Source: CAYRGC01 sp964423795
GTDB lineage: Bacteria; Patescibacteriota; Gracilibacteria; Peribacterales; Peribacteraceae
NCBI GenBank assembly: GCA_964423795.1
Contig: CAYRGC010000001.1
Location: forward strand, 62,001-126,000
Length of the DNA: 64,000 nucleotides
Direction of reading: 5' to 3'
In this document: positions 24,524 through 33,404 of the stretch, in pieces
How positions within the stretch are numbered: position 1 is the stretch's first letter
Layout: each line of letters begins with the position of its first letter
Made by a program: the position numbers and the translations under genes
Notes under the pieces: model-generated
Told to the model about the DNA's origin: nothing
Databases searched by the model: none
The model's input: only the letters and a program-made list of their open reading frames with translations

Positions 24524-25531
24524 TCACCGCGTGAGGGCGGCCGCCTGCGACGCAAGGGCGTCGGCGAGCGCCGCCACGCGCTTGCCAAGGTCGACGAAGG
24601 GTTTTTCCGTCGGGAATTCCGCCGCGACGGACTTCGCCTTCTCCACGTTGCCGGTGACATCCGCCATCGACTTCCGGATGCCCGCCTGCTGCGCGGCACG
24701 AAGGAAACCGAACGCGTTCGTGACTTTGCCGATGCCGACCGTGACGGACGAGTCCGGATCCGCGGCGACAGCCGCCTCGGAAAGGGCGCGCAGACGCGTG
24801 ACGGCATAGCCGGCCTTCGCGAAGTCCTTCTTCTCGACGAGAGCGAAGAACCGGCGGATCTCGCTTTCCGCGGCGGTGACCACCGCCTGGAGCTGCTGCC
24901 CGTTCGCGGCGCGATCGTTCCGCCAGAGCAAAACGGCGATTTCGCCGCGCGTCAGCGGGTGCGCCGGCGAAAGAAGGCCGTTGTCATCCGCGTCGATCAC
25001 CGCGCGCGCGTACGCGTCCCGGAGGTAGCCCGCGCTCCAGAGCTCGGGAAAATCGGTATCCGCGGAAAGGGACGCTTCCTTCGTGTAGGGAAGGGAAGCG
25101 ATCACCCTGCTTTCCGATACCGCAAGCATCTTTAAGAATTCTTCGCGCGTGACGACTCGGGACGGCTCGAAGCTCGCCCGCTTCGGAGGACCGTCCACGA
25201 TCTTCCATGCCACTCCCGTCTCGGCAGCGGAACGGTACCAGGCGTCGGCGGCGATGTCCGCGAACGTGCTTCCCGAACCGACCACCGCGACTTCTTTACC
25301 GGAGAGCCGCACGAGCAAGGTGAGGGCCGTGGCGCGGTCAACCGCTTCGTCCGGATGGAAGAGGCCGTCCGGCATGCCTTTAAAGACCCCGGCCTCCGCG
25401 GCCCAGCGCACCGCATCGGCGTACGGACTTCCCGTCGCCACGTCCGGAAAGGCGATCGCCTGGTCCGCCGCGAAGGCGAGCGCTGGCGAGAGGACGAGGA
25501 CGGCGGAAACGATGGCGAGGGAGGCTTTCAT
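24524..25531 (-). CDS. S-layer-homology (SLH) protein
   Basis: 335 residues. Signal peptide MKASLAIVSAVLVLSPALAFA. Three SLH repeats: about 28-85 (FPDVATGSPYADAVRWAAEAG, FHPDEAVDRATALTLLVRL), 88-150 (FADIAADAWYRSAAETG, FEPSRVVTREEFLKMLAV) and 155-210 (LRDAYARAVIDADDNGLLS, HPLTRGEIAVLLWR). The C-terminal 120 residues form a helical region with no known domain, similar in plan to the 23041 SLH protein, so the two may be paralogues. -10 CACAAT (25540-25545) ends 8 bases before the ATG. Confidence 0.9.
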   Translation of the reverse strand: MKASLAIVSAVLVLSPALAFAADQAIAFPDVATGSPYADAVRWAAEAGVFKGMPDGLFHPDEAVDRATALTLLVRLSGKEVAVVGSGSTFADIAADAWYRSAAETGVAWKIVDGPPKRASFEPSRVVTREEFLKMLAVSESRVIASLPYTKEASLSADTDFPELWSAGYLRDAYARAVIDADDNGLLSPAHPLTRGEIAVLLWRNDRAANGQQLQAVVTAAESEIRRFFALVEKKDFAKAGYAVTRLRALSEAAVAADPDSSVTVGIGKVTNAFGFLRAAQQAGIRKSMADVTGNVEKAKSVAAEFPTEKPFVDLGKRVAALADALASQAAALTR

Positions 25532-25600
25532 GGTTCCGCATTGTGCAGCACGCGGGCGGCAAGCCGTGTTGCGCCCGCGTGCTTTTCATCGTGGATTCGC

Positions 25601-27892
25601 TTAGCGGTCGCGGCGCAGCCGTCCCTGGAGGTCGTCGGTGGACGGCATGCCGGTGGCGGCATCGCTCTTGGCCCAGAACTCGCGCAAGCGTTCGACGTAC
25701 TGCTTGTCCTCGCTCAGGCGCTGCAGGTACGGCTCCACGCTTTCGCGGAAGCGGCTGTAGTTGGCGCGCTCGCGAAGGGTATAAAGCACGGTCACGAGCG
25801 CGTCCTCGCCGCCGCGGGTCTCCGCCTGGAGATCGTCGAGAACCGCGTGTCCGATGCTCTCCGCGTCGAGACCCGCGATCACCTTGAGATCGGCGTCGGT
25901 GCCGGACGGGAAATAGTGGTTCACGCCGAGACGGCGCAGCGTGCAGGGGAGTTGGAAGTCGGCGATGACGTCGGCGACCTGGGACGCGAGACCGCCCTCG
26001 CTGTGGTGGTCCTCCACCACGACGAGGTGACGCGTCTCGAGCGCGGCCTGAAGCACCGCGGCGGCGTCGATCGGACGGACGCACGCCACGTTGAGCACGC
26101 GGACGGAGACCCGCTCCTGAAGGAGCGCGTCGGCCGCGGCCACGGCGTCGTGCACGGGGATGCCGACGGCGAGGATCGTCGCGGCGTCATCGAATCCGCC
26201 CTTGCCGCGCACGAGGTCGATCGAGCCGTCGAAGGAATATTCCTTGCCGTAGAGCGGCTCGCCTCCGGGCGTCAGGAGCTGCGGGTGCGAGCTGCGCGCC
26301 GAAAACACGTACACGCTCGTGCGCCCATCCGCGACGAGCTGCATGCCGCGCTCCGCCGCCGCGGCGGCCTGGTTGCTGTCCGCGGGCATCCAGATCTGGG
26401 TGTGATCGAGGGGAACGTTGAGGTAGTTGCGCTCCTGGTGCGTCTCGCCGTCTTCGCCCACGCTGAGGCCGGAATGCGTGCAGTCGTAGAGCGCCGCGCA
26501 GCGCACGTGCCCGAGGTTGACGTCGATGAGGCGCACGGACGCGCGCGCCTCGTTGGTGCCGAAGGCCGCGAACGTGTAGGTCACGGGAAGCATGCCGGCC
26601 TGGCGGAGACCGGCGGCCATCATCGCCATGTTCGCCTCGGCGGCGCCGACGTTGAGCACGCGGTCCGGGAACGCCTTCTCGGTCTCGTCGAATCCGCCGG
26701 ACGCGGCGAGGTCGCCGTGCAGGACGACGATGCGGCGGTCCTTTTCCATCAGCGCCTTGAGGTGTGTCGCGCCGAAGTCCTTGCGCGCGGCGCCCTTCTT
26801 CGTCGTGATCGCTCGCTCGATCGCGGGCGGCGGCGGAAGCGCCTCGGAAACGGGAAGCGCTCCGGCATACCGCTCGCCGAGAGCGCGGCGATGCGGCTCG
26901 TAGGCGGCGACGAGGTCGTCGAGCGGCGGGAGCGCGGCGAGCGCCTCCTTCGCCAGGTCTTCCTTCATGGGGGAGCCGTGGTAATCGGCCTTGCCGGCGT
27001 CGGAAGCCTTCTCCATCGCCGGGATGCCGTAGCCCATCGTGGTGTAGTAGCAGACGAAAATCGGACGCCCCTTGCCGGCGAGCGAGTCCACGGCGTCGAG
27101 CGCCGCTTCGACCTGCGCGGGATCGTTGCCGTTCTGCACTTCGATCACCGCCCAGCCCATCGCGGAGAAGATCGCGGCGAGATCCGCGGACGCCACCTTG
27201 GAGGGGATCGAGCTCAGCTGGATGTCGTTCACGTCGGCGTGGACCACGAGGCGGTCCGTCTTCAGTTTCGCGGCGACGCGGGCGGCCTCCAGAATCTGGC
27301 CCTCCTGGCAATCGCCGTCACCCACGAGCACGTCGGTGTAACCGTCCTTGCCGAGGAGCTTCCAGCCGAGCGCGTGCCCGAGGGCGTTACTCACGCCCTT
27401 GCCGAGAGGACCGCAGCCGAAGGGGATGTCGCCGATGCCCGCCTCCGCGTGGCCCGGGAGCCCGGAAGGCGTGCGGAAATGCTTGATGATGGCCTCGGGG
27501 GAAGCGAGGCGCGCGTCCGTACCGCTGCGACCGCCGAGGTACTGAAGGCCGTAGGCGAGGAGCGACAAATGCCCCGCGCTCATGCGGTACGAGGCATCGC
27601 GCCGCGGATCGCGACGGCGCAGCACGCCGTAGCTGAAGGTAAAGGCGGAAAGGGGACCGCCAGGGTGACCCGACTTGTGCTCGAGCGGGGCGCGGATGCA
27701 AAGATGCTTCAGGATTCCGCGCGCGGTCTCGTACGCGTCGAGCTCGCGGGGCAGGAGCGTCGTCGCCTCCTCGGGCCCGATCCAGATCGAGTCCACGCGG
27801 GACTCGCTCGACAGCACGCGTTGGCAGGAGAGCGGAACGACGGACGGATCCTTGCCGATGAGGGACTTCGTAGAGGGGCGGGTGCGGGTCAT
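25601..27892 (-). CDS. tkt: Transketolase
   Basis: 763 residues, a single-chain transketolase of the pentose phosphate pathway. Seen: HKSGHPGGPLSAFTFSYG, the thiamine-diphosphate motif GDGDCQEGQILEAARVAAK ending in VNDIQ, the pyrimidine-domain HGDLAASGGFDE, the Glu of VGAAEANMAMMAAGL, and DCTHSGLSVGEDGETHQ. A leading tail of about 45 residues before ELDAYETARGILKHLC is unusual. The final third carries the C-terminal transketolase domain plus about 90 extra residues. With tal (29181) and gnd (29865) it makes a local pentose-phosphate cluster. TAAGGT lies 9 bases before the ATG. Confidence 0.94.
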   Translation of the reverse strand: MTRTRPSTKSLIGKDPSVVPLSCQRVLSSESRVDSIWIGPEEATTLLPRELDAYETARGILKHLCIRAPLEHKSGHPGGPLSAFTFSYGVLRRRDPRRDASYRMSAGHLSLLAYGLQYLGGRSGTDARLASPEAIIKHFRTPSGLPGHAEAGIGDIPFGCGPLGKGVSNALGHALGWKLLGKDGYTDVLVGDGDCQEGQILEAARVAAKLKTDRLVVHADVNDIQLSSIPSKVASADLAAIFSAMGWAVIEVQNGNDPAQVEAALDAVDSLAGKGRPIFVCYYTTMGYGIPAMEKASDAGKADYHGSPMKEDLAKEALAALPPLDDLVAAYEPHRRALGERYAGALPVSEALPPPPAIERAITTKKGAARKDFGATHLKALMEKDRRIVVLHGDLAASGGFDETEKAFPDRVLNVGAAEANMAMMAAGLRQAGMLPVTYTFAAFGTNEARASVRLIDVNLGHVRCAALYDCTHSGLSVGEDGETHQERNYLNVPLDHTQIWMPADSNQAAAAAERGMQLVADGRTSVYVFSARSSHPQLLTPGGEPLYGKEYSFDGSIDLVRGKGGFDDAATILAVGIPVHDAVAAADALLQERVSVRVLNVACVRPIDAAAVLQAALETRHLVVVEDHHSEGGLASQVADVIADFQLPCTLRRLGVNHYFPSGTDADLKVIAGLDAESIGHAVLDDLQAETRGGEDALVTVLYTLRERANYSRFRESVEPYLQRLSEDKQYVERLREFWAKSDAATGMPSTDDLQGRLRRDR

Positions 27893-27928
27893 AGTAGAAG
27901 AACCTTATCGGAGAGGAGAGCCGCCGCG

Positions 27929-28306
27929 CTACTCACTTCGGAACTCTCCGATCGTTTGCATCGGTACTTGGACACCGTCCTGTACAGCTCGTATCCGATC
28001 GTCGACGATCGGATTCAGCGTTTGCTGCAATTTCAGGATGGCGCGGAGCGCGTCGGCGAAGCAATCCGCAAGCAGGAAGTTGATATCCTCCTCGTCAGTC
28101 ATACCGAAAGAACGCAGATCCTGCTTCCAGAGGGGAGCGGTATCCGATCTCTTCGACATTTCGTCGATCGCGTATGCCAAGAAGGCGTCCCGCAATTCCC
28201 GATATGCATTCTTGTTCGAGTACCCCTCTCTTTTCGGAAATGAGGCAATCGCACGCCTTAGCCGATGGTATTTCTGCGTGCTTGATTCGATCCTTTCGAT
28301 GTCCAT
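27929..28306 (-). CDS. Hypothetical protein, 125 residues
   Basis: Soluble helical protein: MDIERIESSTQKYHRLRRAI, AYRELRDAFLAYAIDEMSKR, DEEDINFLLADCFADALRAI. G+C is lower than in its neighbours. -10 GACATT (28315-28320) ends 8 bases before the ATG, which supports a real gene. No family is recognised. Confidence 0.6.
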   Translation of the reverse strand: MDIERIESSTQKYHRLRRAIASFPKREGYSNKNAYRELRDAFLAYAIDEMSKRSDTAPLWKQDLRSFGMTDEEDINFLLADCFADALRAILKLQQTLNPIVDDRIRAVQDGVQVPMQTIGEFRSE

Positions 28307-28330
28307 AGGAAAAGAATGTCAGATTTTGCG

Positions 28331-29095
28331 TTACCGGTCGATCACGACGACGCGCCTCGCACCCTGACGGATCTCCTCCTTGACGCCGGTCCAATCGTGG
28401 ATCGCGCGAAGCAGGACCGATGCGTCGTATTCGTACTTCTCGCCGCGCTTCGTGCCCGGATCGTTCGTCACGAACCGCTCGCTGAAGGCGCCCTTCTTGT
28501 ACCCCGTGATCACGAGCATGTGATACCAGGGGCCCGCCCCGCTGAAGTAGGGATTGCCAAGGTCGCGGCCGGCCACGGGAACGATGACGGGCCTGCCGGC
28601 GGCGAGCTCCTTCACGATGTCCGCAATAGACGGGTTCTCGATCACGCGAGCGCTCATGCCGTACTTCGCCTTGGCGATCTCCGCGATCTGTCCGGCGGTG
28701 ACGTCGTATCCGTATCCGTGATCGGTTTCCCAGGCGATCAGATCCTGGATCTCGTCTTCCGCCGTCTGGAGCGAAAGGGATGCGTGATCGAAAAAGTGCT
28801 TCACCATGACGAGACTCATCTCCTCGCACGATTCCTCGTGCAGCGCGTCCCAATTCGCGAACGGAGCCTGCGGGGAGAACGGCACCTCGAGCGCGGGAAC
28901 CGAGTCCGCTTCCGACGCGGCAGAAGAGCGCTCCGTAATCCCTGGAGACGACGAGCGCCGCGCGGAAGCCGCCGTCCCGACCGAAGAGGCGCTGGCGGCG
29001 GGAGGAACGGCCGGCAGGTCCGTCGAGGGGGAAGGGGAGGAGCAGGCGCACAATGCAAGAACGAGGGTGCAGCCGACGGCGTGGAACGTCTTCAT
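28331..29095 (-). CDS. Lipoprotein with a C39-like cysteine peptidase domain
   Basis: 254 residues. Lipoprotein signal MKTFHAVGCTLVLALCACSS, a Ser/Ala/Pro linker to about residue 65, then a Peptidase_C39_2-type domain: WDALHEESCEEMSLVMVKHFF with the candidate nucleophile Cys, GRPVIVPVAGRDLGNPYF, the His in WYHMLVITGYKKG, and FVTNDPGTKRGEKYEYD. The domain is found in secreted bacterial proteins and usually lacks a known substrate. -10 CATACT (29103-29108) ends 7 bases before the ATG. It is divergent from tal. Confidence 0.82.
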   Translation of the reverse strand: MKTFHAVGCTLVLALCACSSPSPSTDLPAVPPAASASSVGTAASARRSSSPGITERSSAASEADSVPALEVPFSPQAPFANWDALHEESCEEMSLVMVKHFFDHASLSLQTAEDEIQDLIAWETDHGYGYDVTAGQIAEIAKAKYGMSARVIENPSIADIVKELAAGRPVIVPVAGRDLGNPYFSGAGPWYHMLVITGYKKGAFSERFVTNDPGTKRGEKYEYDASVLLRAIHDWTGVKEEIRQGARRVVVIDR

Positions 29096-29180
29096 GCTAA
29101 AGAGTATGACGGACGGAGCGGTCTTTTCCTACAAGGCCGACTTGCTTGCATGATGGCGTCCCCGAGCGGAGAATCGGGGC

Positions 29181-29825
29181 ATGAAGCTCTTCATCGACAC
29201 TGCCAACACCGCCCACGTCGCAGAGATCGCCTCCTGGGGCGTCCTCGACGGCGTCACCACCAATCCCAGCCTCGTCGCCAAGGAAGGAAAGGAGTTCAAG
29301 CCGACGATCCTCGAGATGTGCAAGCACGTGCCGTGCGTCAGCGCGCAGGTGACCGCCGAGACCGCGGAGGAAATGATCGCGCAGGGGGAGGAGTACGCGT
29401 CATGGCACAAGAACGTGGTGGTGAAGGTCCCGATGACGACGGAGGGACTCAAGGCCGTCTCGCACTTCGCGAAGAAGAAGATCCGCACCAACGTGACGCT
29501 TGTGTTCTCGGTCTCGCAGGCGATCCTTGCGGCCAAGGCCGGCGCCACGATCATCAGCCCGTTCATCGGCCGCCTCGACGACATCTCGGAGGACGGCATG
29601 GCCCTCATCGCCGAGATCATGGAGGTGTGGTCGCACTCCGGCTTCGCCACGGAGGTCCTCGTCGCCTCGACCCGCCACCCGCGCCACGTCGTGGACGCCG
29701 CGCGCCTCGGCGCGCACATCGCCACGATCCCGTACGACGTGTTCAAGAAGCTCCCGCAGCATTCGCTCACCGACAGCGGGCTCAAGAAGTTCGCCGAGGA
29801 TTGGAAGAAAGTGTCGAAGAAGTAA
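29181..29825 (+). CDS. tal: Transaldolase (short form)
   Basis: 214 residues, the short TalC/MipB-type transaldolase. Seen: MKLFIDTANTAHVAEIASWG, DGVTTNPSLVAKEGK, the Schiff-base Lys in NVVVKVPMTTEGLKA, NVTLVFSVSQAILAAKAGA, SPFIGRLDDISEDG, and VLVASTRHPRHVVDAARLGAH. It moves three-carbon units between sugar phosphates alongside transketolase. -10 GAGAAT (29169-29174) ends 6 bases before the ATG. Confidence 0.96.
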   Translation: MKLFIDTANTAHVAEIASWGVLDGVTTNPSLVAKEGKEFKPTILEMCKHVPCVSAQVTAETAEEMIAQGEEYASWHKNVVVKVPMTTEGLKAVSHFAKKKIRTNVTLVFSVSQAILAAKAGATIISPFIGRLDDISEDGMALIAEIMEVWSHSGFATEVLVASTRHPRHVVDAARLGAHIATIPYDVFKKLPQHSLTDSGLKKFAEDWKKVSKK

Positions 29826-29864
29826 GCGCGCGGACACGACCCTTGCGGTGAAAACCGAGTCGGA

Positions 29865-31280
29865 TCACTCCGAGATCTTCTTCTGTTCGCCCGCTTTCCA
29901 GTCCGCGTGGTAGACGCCCGGCTGGTCGACGCGGCGGTACGTATGCGCCCCGAAAAGGTCGCGCTGCGCCTGGAGAAGGTTCTGCGGAAGGTTCGCCGTG
30001 CGGTATCCGTCGAAGTAACTGAGCGACGCGCTCATCGCGGGGAGGGGGATCGCCATCGACGCGCCGTACGCGACGACGCGGCGCCACGCCTTTTGCGCCT
30101 CGCCCTGGCAGCGTTCCCTGAGGCGCTTGGAGGCCTCCTTGTCGCCGGCGAAGGCGTGCTGGTACTCCTCGGTCACGGCGCTGCGGATGATGCAGCCGCC
30201 GCGCCAAATGCGGGCCACCTCGGACCGGTTGACGCCCCACTTCTCGGCCTGGTCCGCGGCGCGGATGAGTTCGAACCCCTGGGCGTAGTCGTTGAGAATG
30301 GAGCAATCGAGCGCGCGGCGCACGTCCGCGAGGAGCTGCTTCTTGTCGGCCGCGGATCCGATCGTCTCGGGCTTCGCCTGCGCCGCGGTCGAGACGCGGA
30401 AGTCCTTGCCGGACGACACGATGCGCGCGTCGACGGCGGCGGTGATCGTGGGCACGGCGATGCCGTATCCCATGGCCGCGTCCGTCGTCCACTTGCCGGT
30501 GCCTTTCTGGCCGGCCGCATCGAGGATCAGGTCCACGAGATCCTTGCCGGTCTCCTTATCCTTCACCGAGAAGATCTCCGCGGTGATCTCCACGAGGAAC
30601 GACCGAAGGTCGTCGGCGACGCTCCACTCCTTGAAAATTCCCGCGAGCTCCGCGTTGGCGTATCCCGCATGCTTAAGGAGGTGATACGCCTCGCAGAGCA
30701 GCTGCATGACGCCGTACTCGATGCCGTTATGGACCATCTTCACGAAGTGCCCCGCCCCGCCGGTGCCGACGTGCGTCACGCACTTGCCGCCGGCTCCGTC
30801 CTCCGCGGCGATCGAGGTCACGAGCGGCTCAAGGACGCGATACGCTTCTTCCGTTCCGCCCGGCATGATGCTCGGGCCGAGCAGCGCGCCTTCCTCGCCG
30901 CCGCTGATGCCCATGCCGACGAAGTTGACGCCTTTCGCGGCGCAGTCCTTCTCGCGGCGCTGCGTATCGGTATAGAGGCTGTTTCCTCCGTCGATGAGGA
31001 TATCGCCCTTCGAGAGGAGGGGAACGAGGTCGCGGATCAGCTGGTCCACCGGGTCGCCGGCCTTCACCATGAGGATGAGGACGCGGGGAGAGGGCAGCAG
31101 CGAAACGAGCTCCTGGAGGGACTTCGCGCCGCGCAGCTTCCCTTCGGCGCCGAAGCGTTTGAGGAAATCATCGGTCTTCTCCGGCGTGCGGTTGAAGACG
31201 ACGACGTCATGCCCGCGGCGGGCACAGTTGCGGGCGAGGTTGGCTCCCATGGTGGCGAGCCCGAGGACGGAAACATGCAT
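29865..31280 (-). CDS. gnd: 6-phosphogluconate dehydrogenase (decarboxylating)
   Basis: 471 residues, the long form. NADP-binding start VSVLGLATMGANLARNCARRG then VVFNRT, GISGGEEGALLGPSIMPGG, the catalytic Lys and signature in HFVKMVHNGIEYGVMQL, and GTGKWTTDAAMGYGIAVPTI. Produces ribulose 5-phosphate, CO2 and NADPH. Glucose-6-phosphate dehydrogenase is not in the window. -10 TACGCT (31287-31292, extended by an upstream TGC) ends 6 bases before the ATG. It converges with tal, 39 bases apart. Confidence 0.97.
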   Translation of the reverse strand: MHVSVLGLATMGANLARNCARRGHDVVVFNRTPEKTDDFLKRFGAEGKLRGAKSLQELVSLLPSPRVLILMVKAGDPVDQLIRDLVPLLSKGDILIDGGNSLYTDTQRREKDCAAKGVNFVGMGISGGEEGALLGPSIMPGGTEEAYRVLEPLVTSIAAEDGAGGKCVTHVGTGGAGHFVKMVHNGIEYGVMQLLCEAYHLLKHAGYANAELAGIFKEWSVADDLRSFLVEITAEIFSVKDKETGKDLVDLILDAAGQKGTGKWTTDAAMGYGIAVPTITAAVDARIVSSGKDFRVSTAAQAKPETIGSAADKKQLLADVRRALDCSILNDYAQGFELIRAADQAEKWGVNRSEVARIWRGGCIIRSAVTEEYQHAFAGDKEASKRLRERCQGEAQKAWRRVVAYGASMAIPLPAMSASLSYFDGYRTANLPQNLLQAQRDLFGAHTYRRVDQPGVYHADWKAGEQKKISE

Positions 31281-31303
31281 GGACCGAGCGTAGCAAACGA
31301 AAC

Positions 31304-31328
31304 GAAAAAGAGCACCCGAAGGTGCTCT
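31304..31328 (-). terminator. Rho-independent terminator after the DUF4383 gene
   Basis: Stem AGAGCACC/GGTGCTCT (309-316 with 321-328) around a four-base loop, read on the minus strand as a C(TTCG)G-type tetraloop followed by TTTTT. It also shields the gnd promoter from upstream transcription. Confidence 0.85.
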
Positions 31329-31350
31329 CTTTCCGGAACGGGCGAAACGC

Positions 31351-31707
31351 TCAGGCGTTCCTGGAAGAACCGAAACCGACGACGCAGCACACGGCGGCGA
31401 TTGCCATGTGGAGGTAGTTGTCCATCGGGTTCAAGGCGAGCAGGGAGACCGCCGGGGCAAGATTGATGAAACCGACGAGCGCAACGAGGAGGTACACGAG
31501 GCCGAAGACGACGAGATACGTGCGGGAGAGCCCGTATCCGCTGCCGGCGGCGGCGAGACCGATGATGCCGGACACGATGTGCACGACGTTGTGCAGGTTG
31601 TTGACCTCGAAGAGACCGAGGATCGGATTGTTAAAGAAGCCGAGGATACCGACGACGAGGAGGACGATGCCGAGAAGGCCCGCCAGGGGCTTTACGAGCG
31701 CGTTCAT
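31351..31707 (-). CDS. DUF4383 membrane protein
   Basis: 118 residues, four membrane helices. Family marks: GILGFFNNPILGLFEVNNLHN, VVHIVSGIIGLAAAG and NYLHMAIAAVCCVVG. Function unknown; the family is common in actinobacteria and CPR genomes. A likely -10 (TAATAT or TATACC) lies about 20-28 bases upstream, so it has a short leader, and that leader is C/T-rich (TTTCCCCCTCTCC) where a Shine-Dalgarno would be. Confidence 0.85.
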   Translation of the reverse strand: MNALVKPLAGLLGIVLLVVGILGFFNNPILGLFEVNNLHNVVHIVSGIIGLAAAGSGYGLSRTYLVVFGLVYLLVALVGFINLAPAVSLLALNPMDNYLHMAIAAVCCVVGFGSSRNA

Positions 31708-31807
31708 AAGGAGAGGGGGAAATGAACGGTATATTACCGAGTAGCGTAGCAGATCTGGCGACCGGGAATGATTGATGGCCTTGCGGATCGTGCCGTACCA
31801 TCGTCCT

Positions 31808-32566
31808 ATGTCATCCGGACGGCGAAAAGGCGGCGAATCGCGTGACGGGGAGACGGTCGAGAATCTCAGCCGCTCGAAACTCGAGCTCTTCCTCGACTGC
31901 CCGCGTTGTTTCTATGCCGACCGGAGGCTCGGCGCCCCTCGCCCGGACGAACATTCCTACGCGCTCAACCTCGCCGTCGACGCGCTGCTCAAAAAAGAAT
32001 TCGACGCGCTGCGCAACGCCGGAGAACCCCATCCGCTGATGATCGAGACGGGAATCGAAGCGGTGCCGTTCTTTCATCCGTCCTTGAACGACTGGCGCGA
32101 GGCGGCGAGGGGGCTTCGGATCCTCCACGAGGAGTCCGGCTTCGTCGTGCACGGCGCGGTCGACGACGTCTGGGAGGAACGCGACGGCACGCTCGCGATC
32201 GTCGACTACAAGTGCTCCGGGCGCTTGCCCCATGCGCACGAACCGGTGCGAGCGTCCTACAGGCGGCAGGTGGAAACGTACCAGTGGATCCTCCGGAAAA
32301 TGGGCTACCGGGTCTCCCCAAACGCCTACTTCGTCTTCGCGGCGCCCGACAGGGGCAGACCCGGATTCGGCGGCACGCTGCACTTCTCCATGAACGTCGT
32401 CCGCGTCGTCGGCGACGACGCGTGGGTGCAAGACGCGCTTCTGGAGGCGCGGCATTGCTTGGATCTCTCTCGCCCGCCCGCGCCCTCGGCGGAGTGCCCG
32501 TGGTGCGGATTCGCGGCGGCGCGCGCGGGAATCGACCCGTCGCCCGAAGGAGGAACGGTGGAGTAG
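31808..32566 (+). CDS. PD-(D/E)XK nuclease, RecB/Cas4-like
   Basis: 252 residues. The nuclease core is LSRSKLELFLDCPRCFYADR at the N-terminus, GAVDDVWEERDGTLAIVDYKCSGR (motifs II and III) and RQVETYQWILRKMGY (the QxxxY motif). Cys residues at CPRC near the start and CPWC near the end could hold an iron-sulfur cluster as in Cas4 and AddB-type proteins. No CRISPR array or cas genes are nearby, so a DNA-repair role is more likely. Start 31808: -10 TACCAT (31796-31801) ends 6 bases upstream and rules out the earlier ATGs. Its UAG stop doubles as part of the next gene's -10. Confidence 0.88.
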   Translation: MSSGRRKGGESRDGETVENLSRSKLELFLDCPRCFYADRRLGAPRPDEHSYALNLAVDALLKKEFDALRNAGEPHPLMIETGIEAVPFFHPSLNDWREAARGLRILHEESGFVVHGAVDDVWEERDGTLAIVDYKCSGRLPHAHEPVRASYRRQVETYQWILRKMGYRVSPNAYFVFAAPDRGRPGFGGTLHFSMNVVRVVGDDAWVQDALLEARHCLDLSRPPAPSAECPWCGFAAARAGIDPSPEGGTVE

Positions 32567-32576
32567 AATCGTCGCC

Positions 32577-33119
32577 ATGATCTTCTCGCCTCTTCCCGGA
32601 ACCCCGCTCATCACCCAGGGGTTCGGACAGAATCCCGCGGACTACGCGCCTTTCGGCTTCGCCGGACACGAGGGCATCGATTTCGGCGTGCCGGAGGGGA
32701 CGCCCGTCTACGCGCCGCACGACGGCGTGGCGAAGGTGACGGACGACGGCGACAAGAACTACGGTCTTTCGGTCGTGATCGAAGACGCGCGGCGCAGGAG
32801 CACGCTGGCGCACCTCTCGCAGGCGCTGGTCCAAAACGGACAGTGGATCTCGCAGGGCGACAAAATCGGACTCTCCGGCAGGAGCGGCAACTCGGGAGGC
32901 CCGCATCTGCACTGGACGTTCAAGCTCATGAAGGACGGCAAGGTGCAAAACAAGGACAACGGGTACGCGGGCGGGATGGACCCCACGGAGGTCACCCGCC
33001 TCTGGGAGGACAAGGACCTGCATCACGACGCGCAGTACGCCGACGACGCCAAACCGTACCTCGCGATGACGTTTCCGCCCACCCAATACATCCGAAACCC
33101 CAACAGGAATACGGCATAG
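32577..33119 (+). CDS. M23-family peptidase-like protein without a signal peptide
   Basis: 180 residues. LytM/M23 fold with intact metal ligands: GHEGIDFGVPEGTPVYAPHDG (HxxxD), a middle LVQNGQWISQGDKIGLSGRSG, and GGPHLHW. Normal members cut peptide cross-bridges in the cell wall after export. This one starts MIFSPLPGTPLITQGFGQNP with no signal peptide or membrane helix, so export by another route or a non-wall role must be considered. -10 TAGAAT (32564-32569) ends 7 bases before the ATG and includes the stop codon of the upstream gene. Confidence 0.85.
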   Translation: MIFSPLPGTPLITQGFGQNPADYAPFGFAGHEGIDFGVPEGTPVYAPHDGVAKVTDDGDKNYGLSVVIEDARRRSTLAHLSQALVQNGQWISQGDKIGLSGRSGNSGGPHLHWTFKLMKDGKVQNKDNGYAGGMDPTEVTRLWEDKDLHHDAQYADDAKPYLAMTFPPTQYIRNPNRNTA

Positions 33120-33185
33120 AGCCGCGTTTTCCCTGAGGAAACTCCGCTAGCGCGCAGGGAAGCGCGTCTTTATACTCGTCGCGCT

Positions 33186-33279
33186 GGAGAGGTGGCTGAG
33201 TGGCCGAAAGCACCGCACTGCTAATGCGGTATACGGGGTTAAATCCGTATCGGGGGTTCGAATCCCCCCCTCTCCGCCA
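33186..33279 (+). tRNA. tRNA-Ser(GCT)
   Basis: Class II tRNA. Acceptor GGAGAGG with its complement, loop CTGCTAA giving anticodon GCT, long variable arm, G73 and an encoded CCA. A -10 TATACT lies at 33171-33176. Confidence 0.96.
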
Positions 33280-33287
33280 TCCGGATT

Positions 33288-33305
33288 CGTCAGCCTACGC
33301 TGACG
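33288..33305. other. Hairpin after tRNA-Ser(GCT)
   Basis: Perfect CGTCAGC-CTAC-GCTGACG inverted repeat, 8 bases after the tRNA CCA. No T-run follows. It may stop or process the tRNA transcript. A similar hairpin (CCGTCGCC-TGAC-GGCGACGG) sits near tRNA-Arg. Confidence 0.5.
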
Positions 33306-33404
33306 GCGCCGCGATGGAAACCGCACGATCATTGCCGGATGCCACGGCGACGTTCGCAGCGAACGAAGCCGGGCAGAGTCCCTTGTTGCCAACACTCGCG
33401 AACG

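Noticed and set aside
25355..28243. 962-codon plus-strand open frame opposite transketolase
   Set aside because: It is the complement of a clear transketolase gene. High G+C removes stop codons on the other strand; the translation has no protein-like domains.
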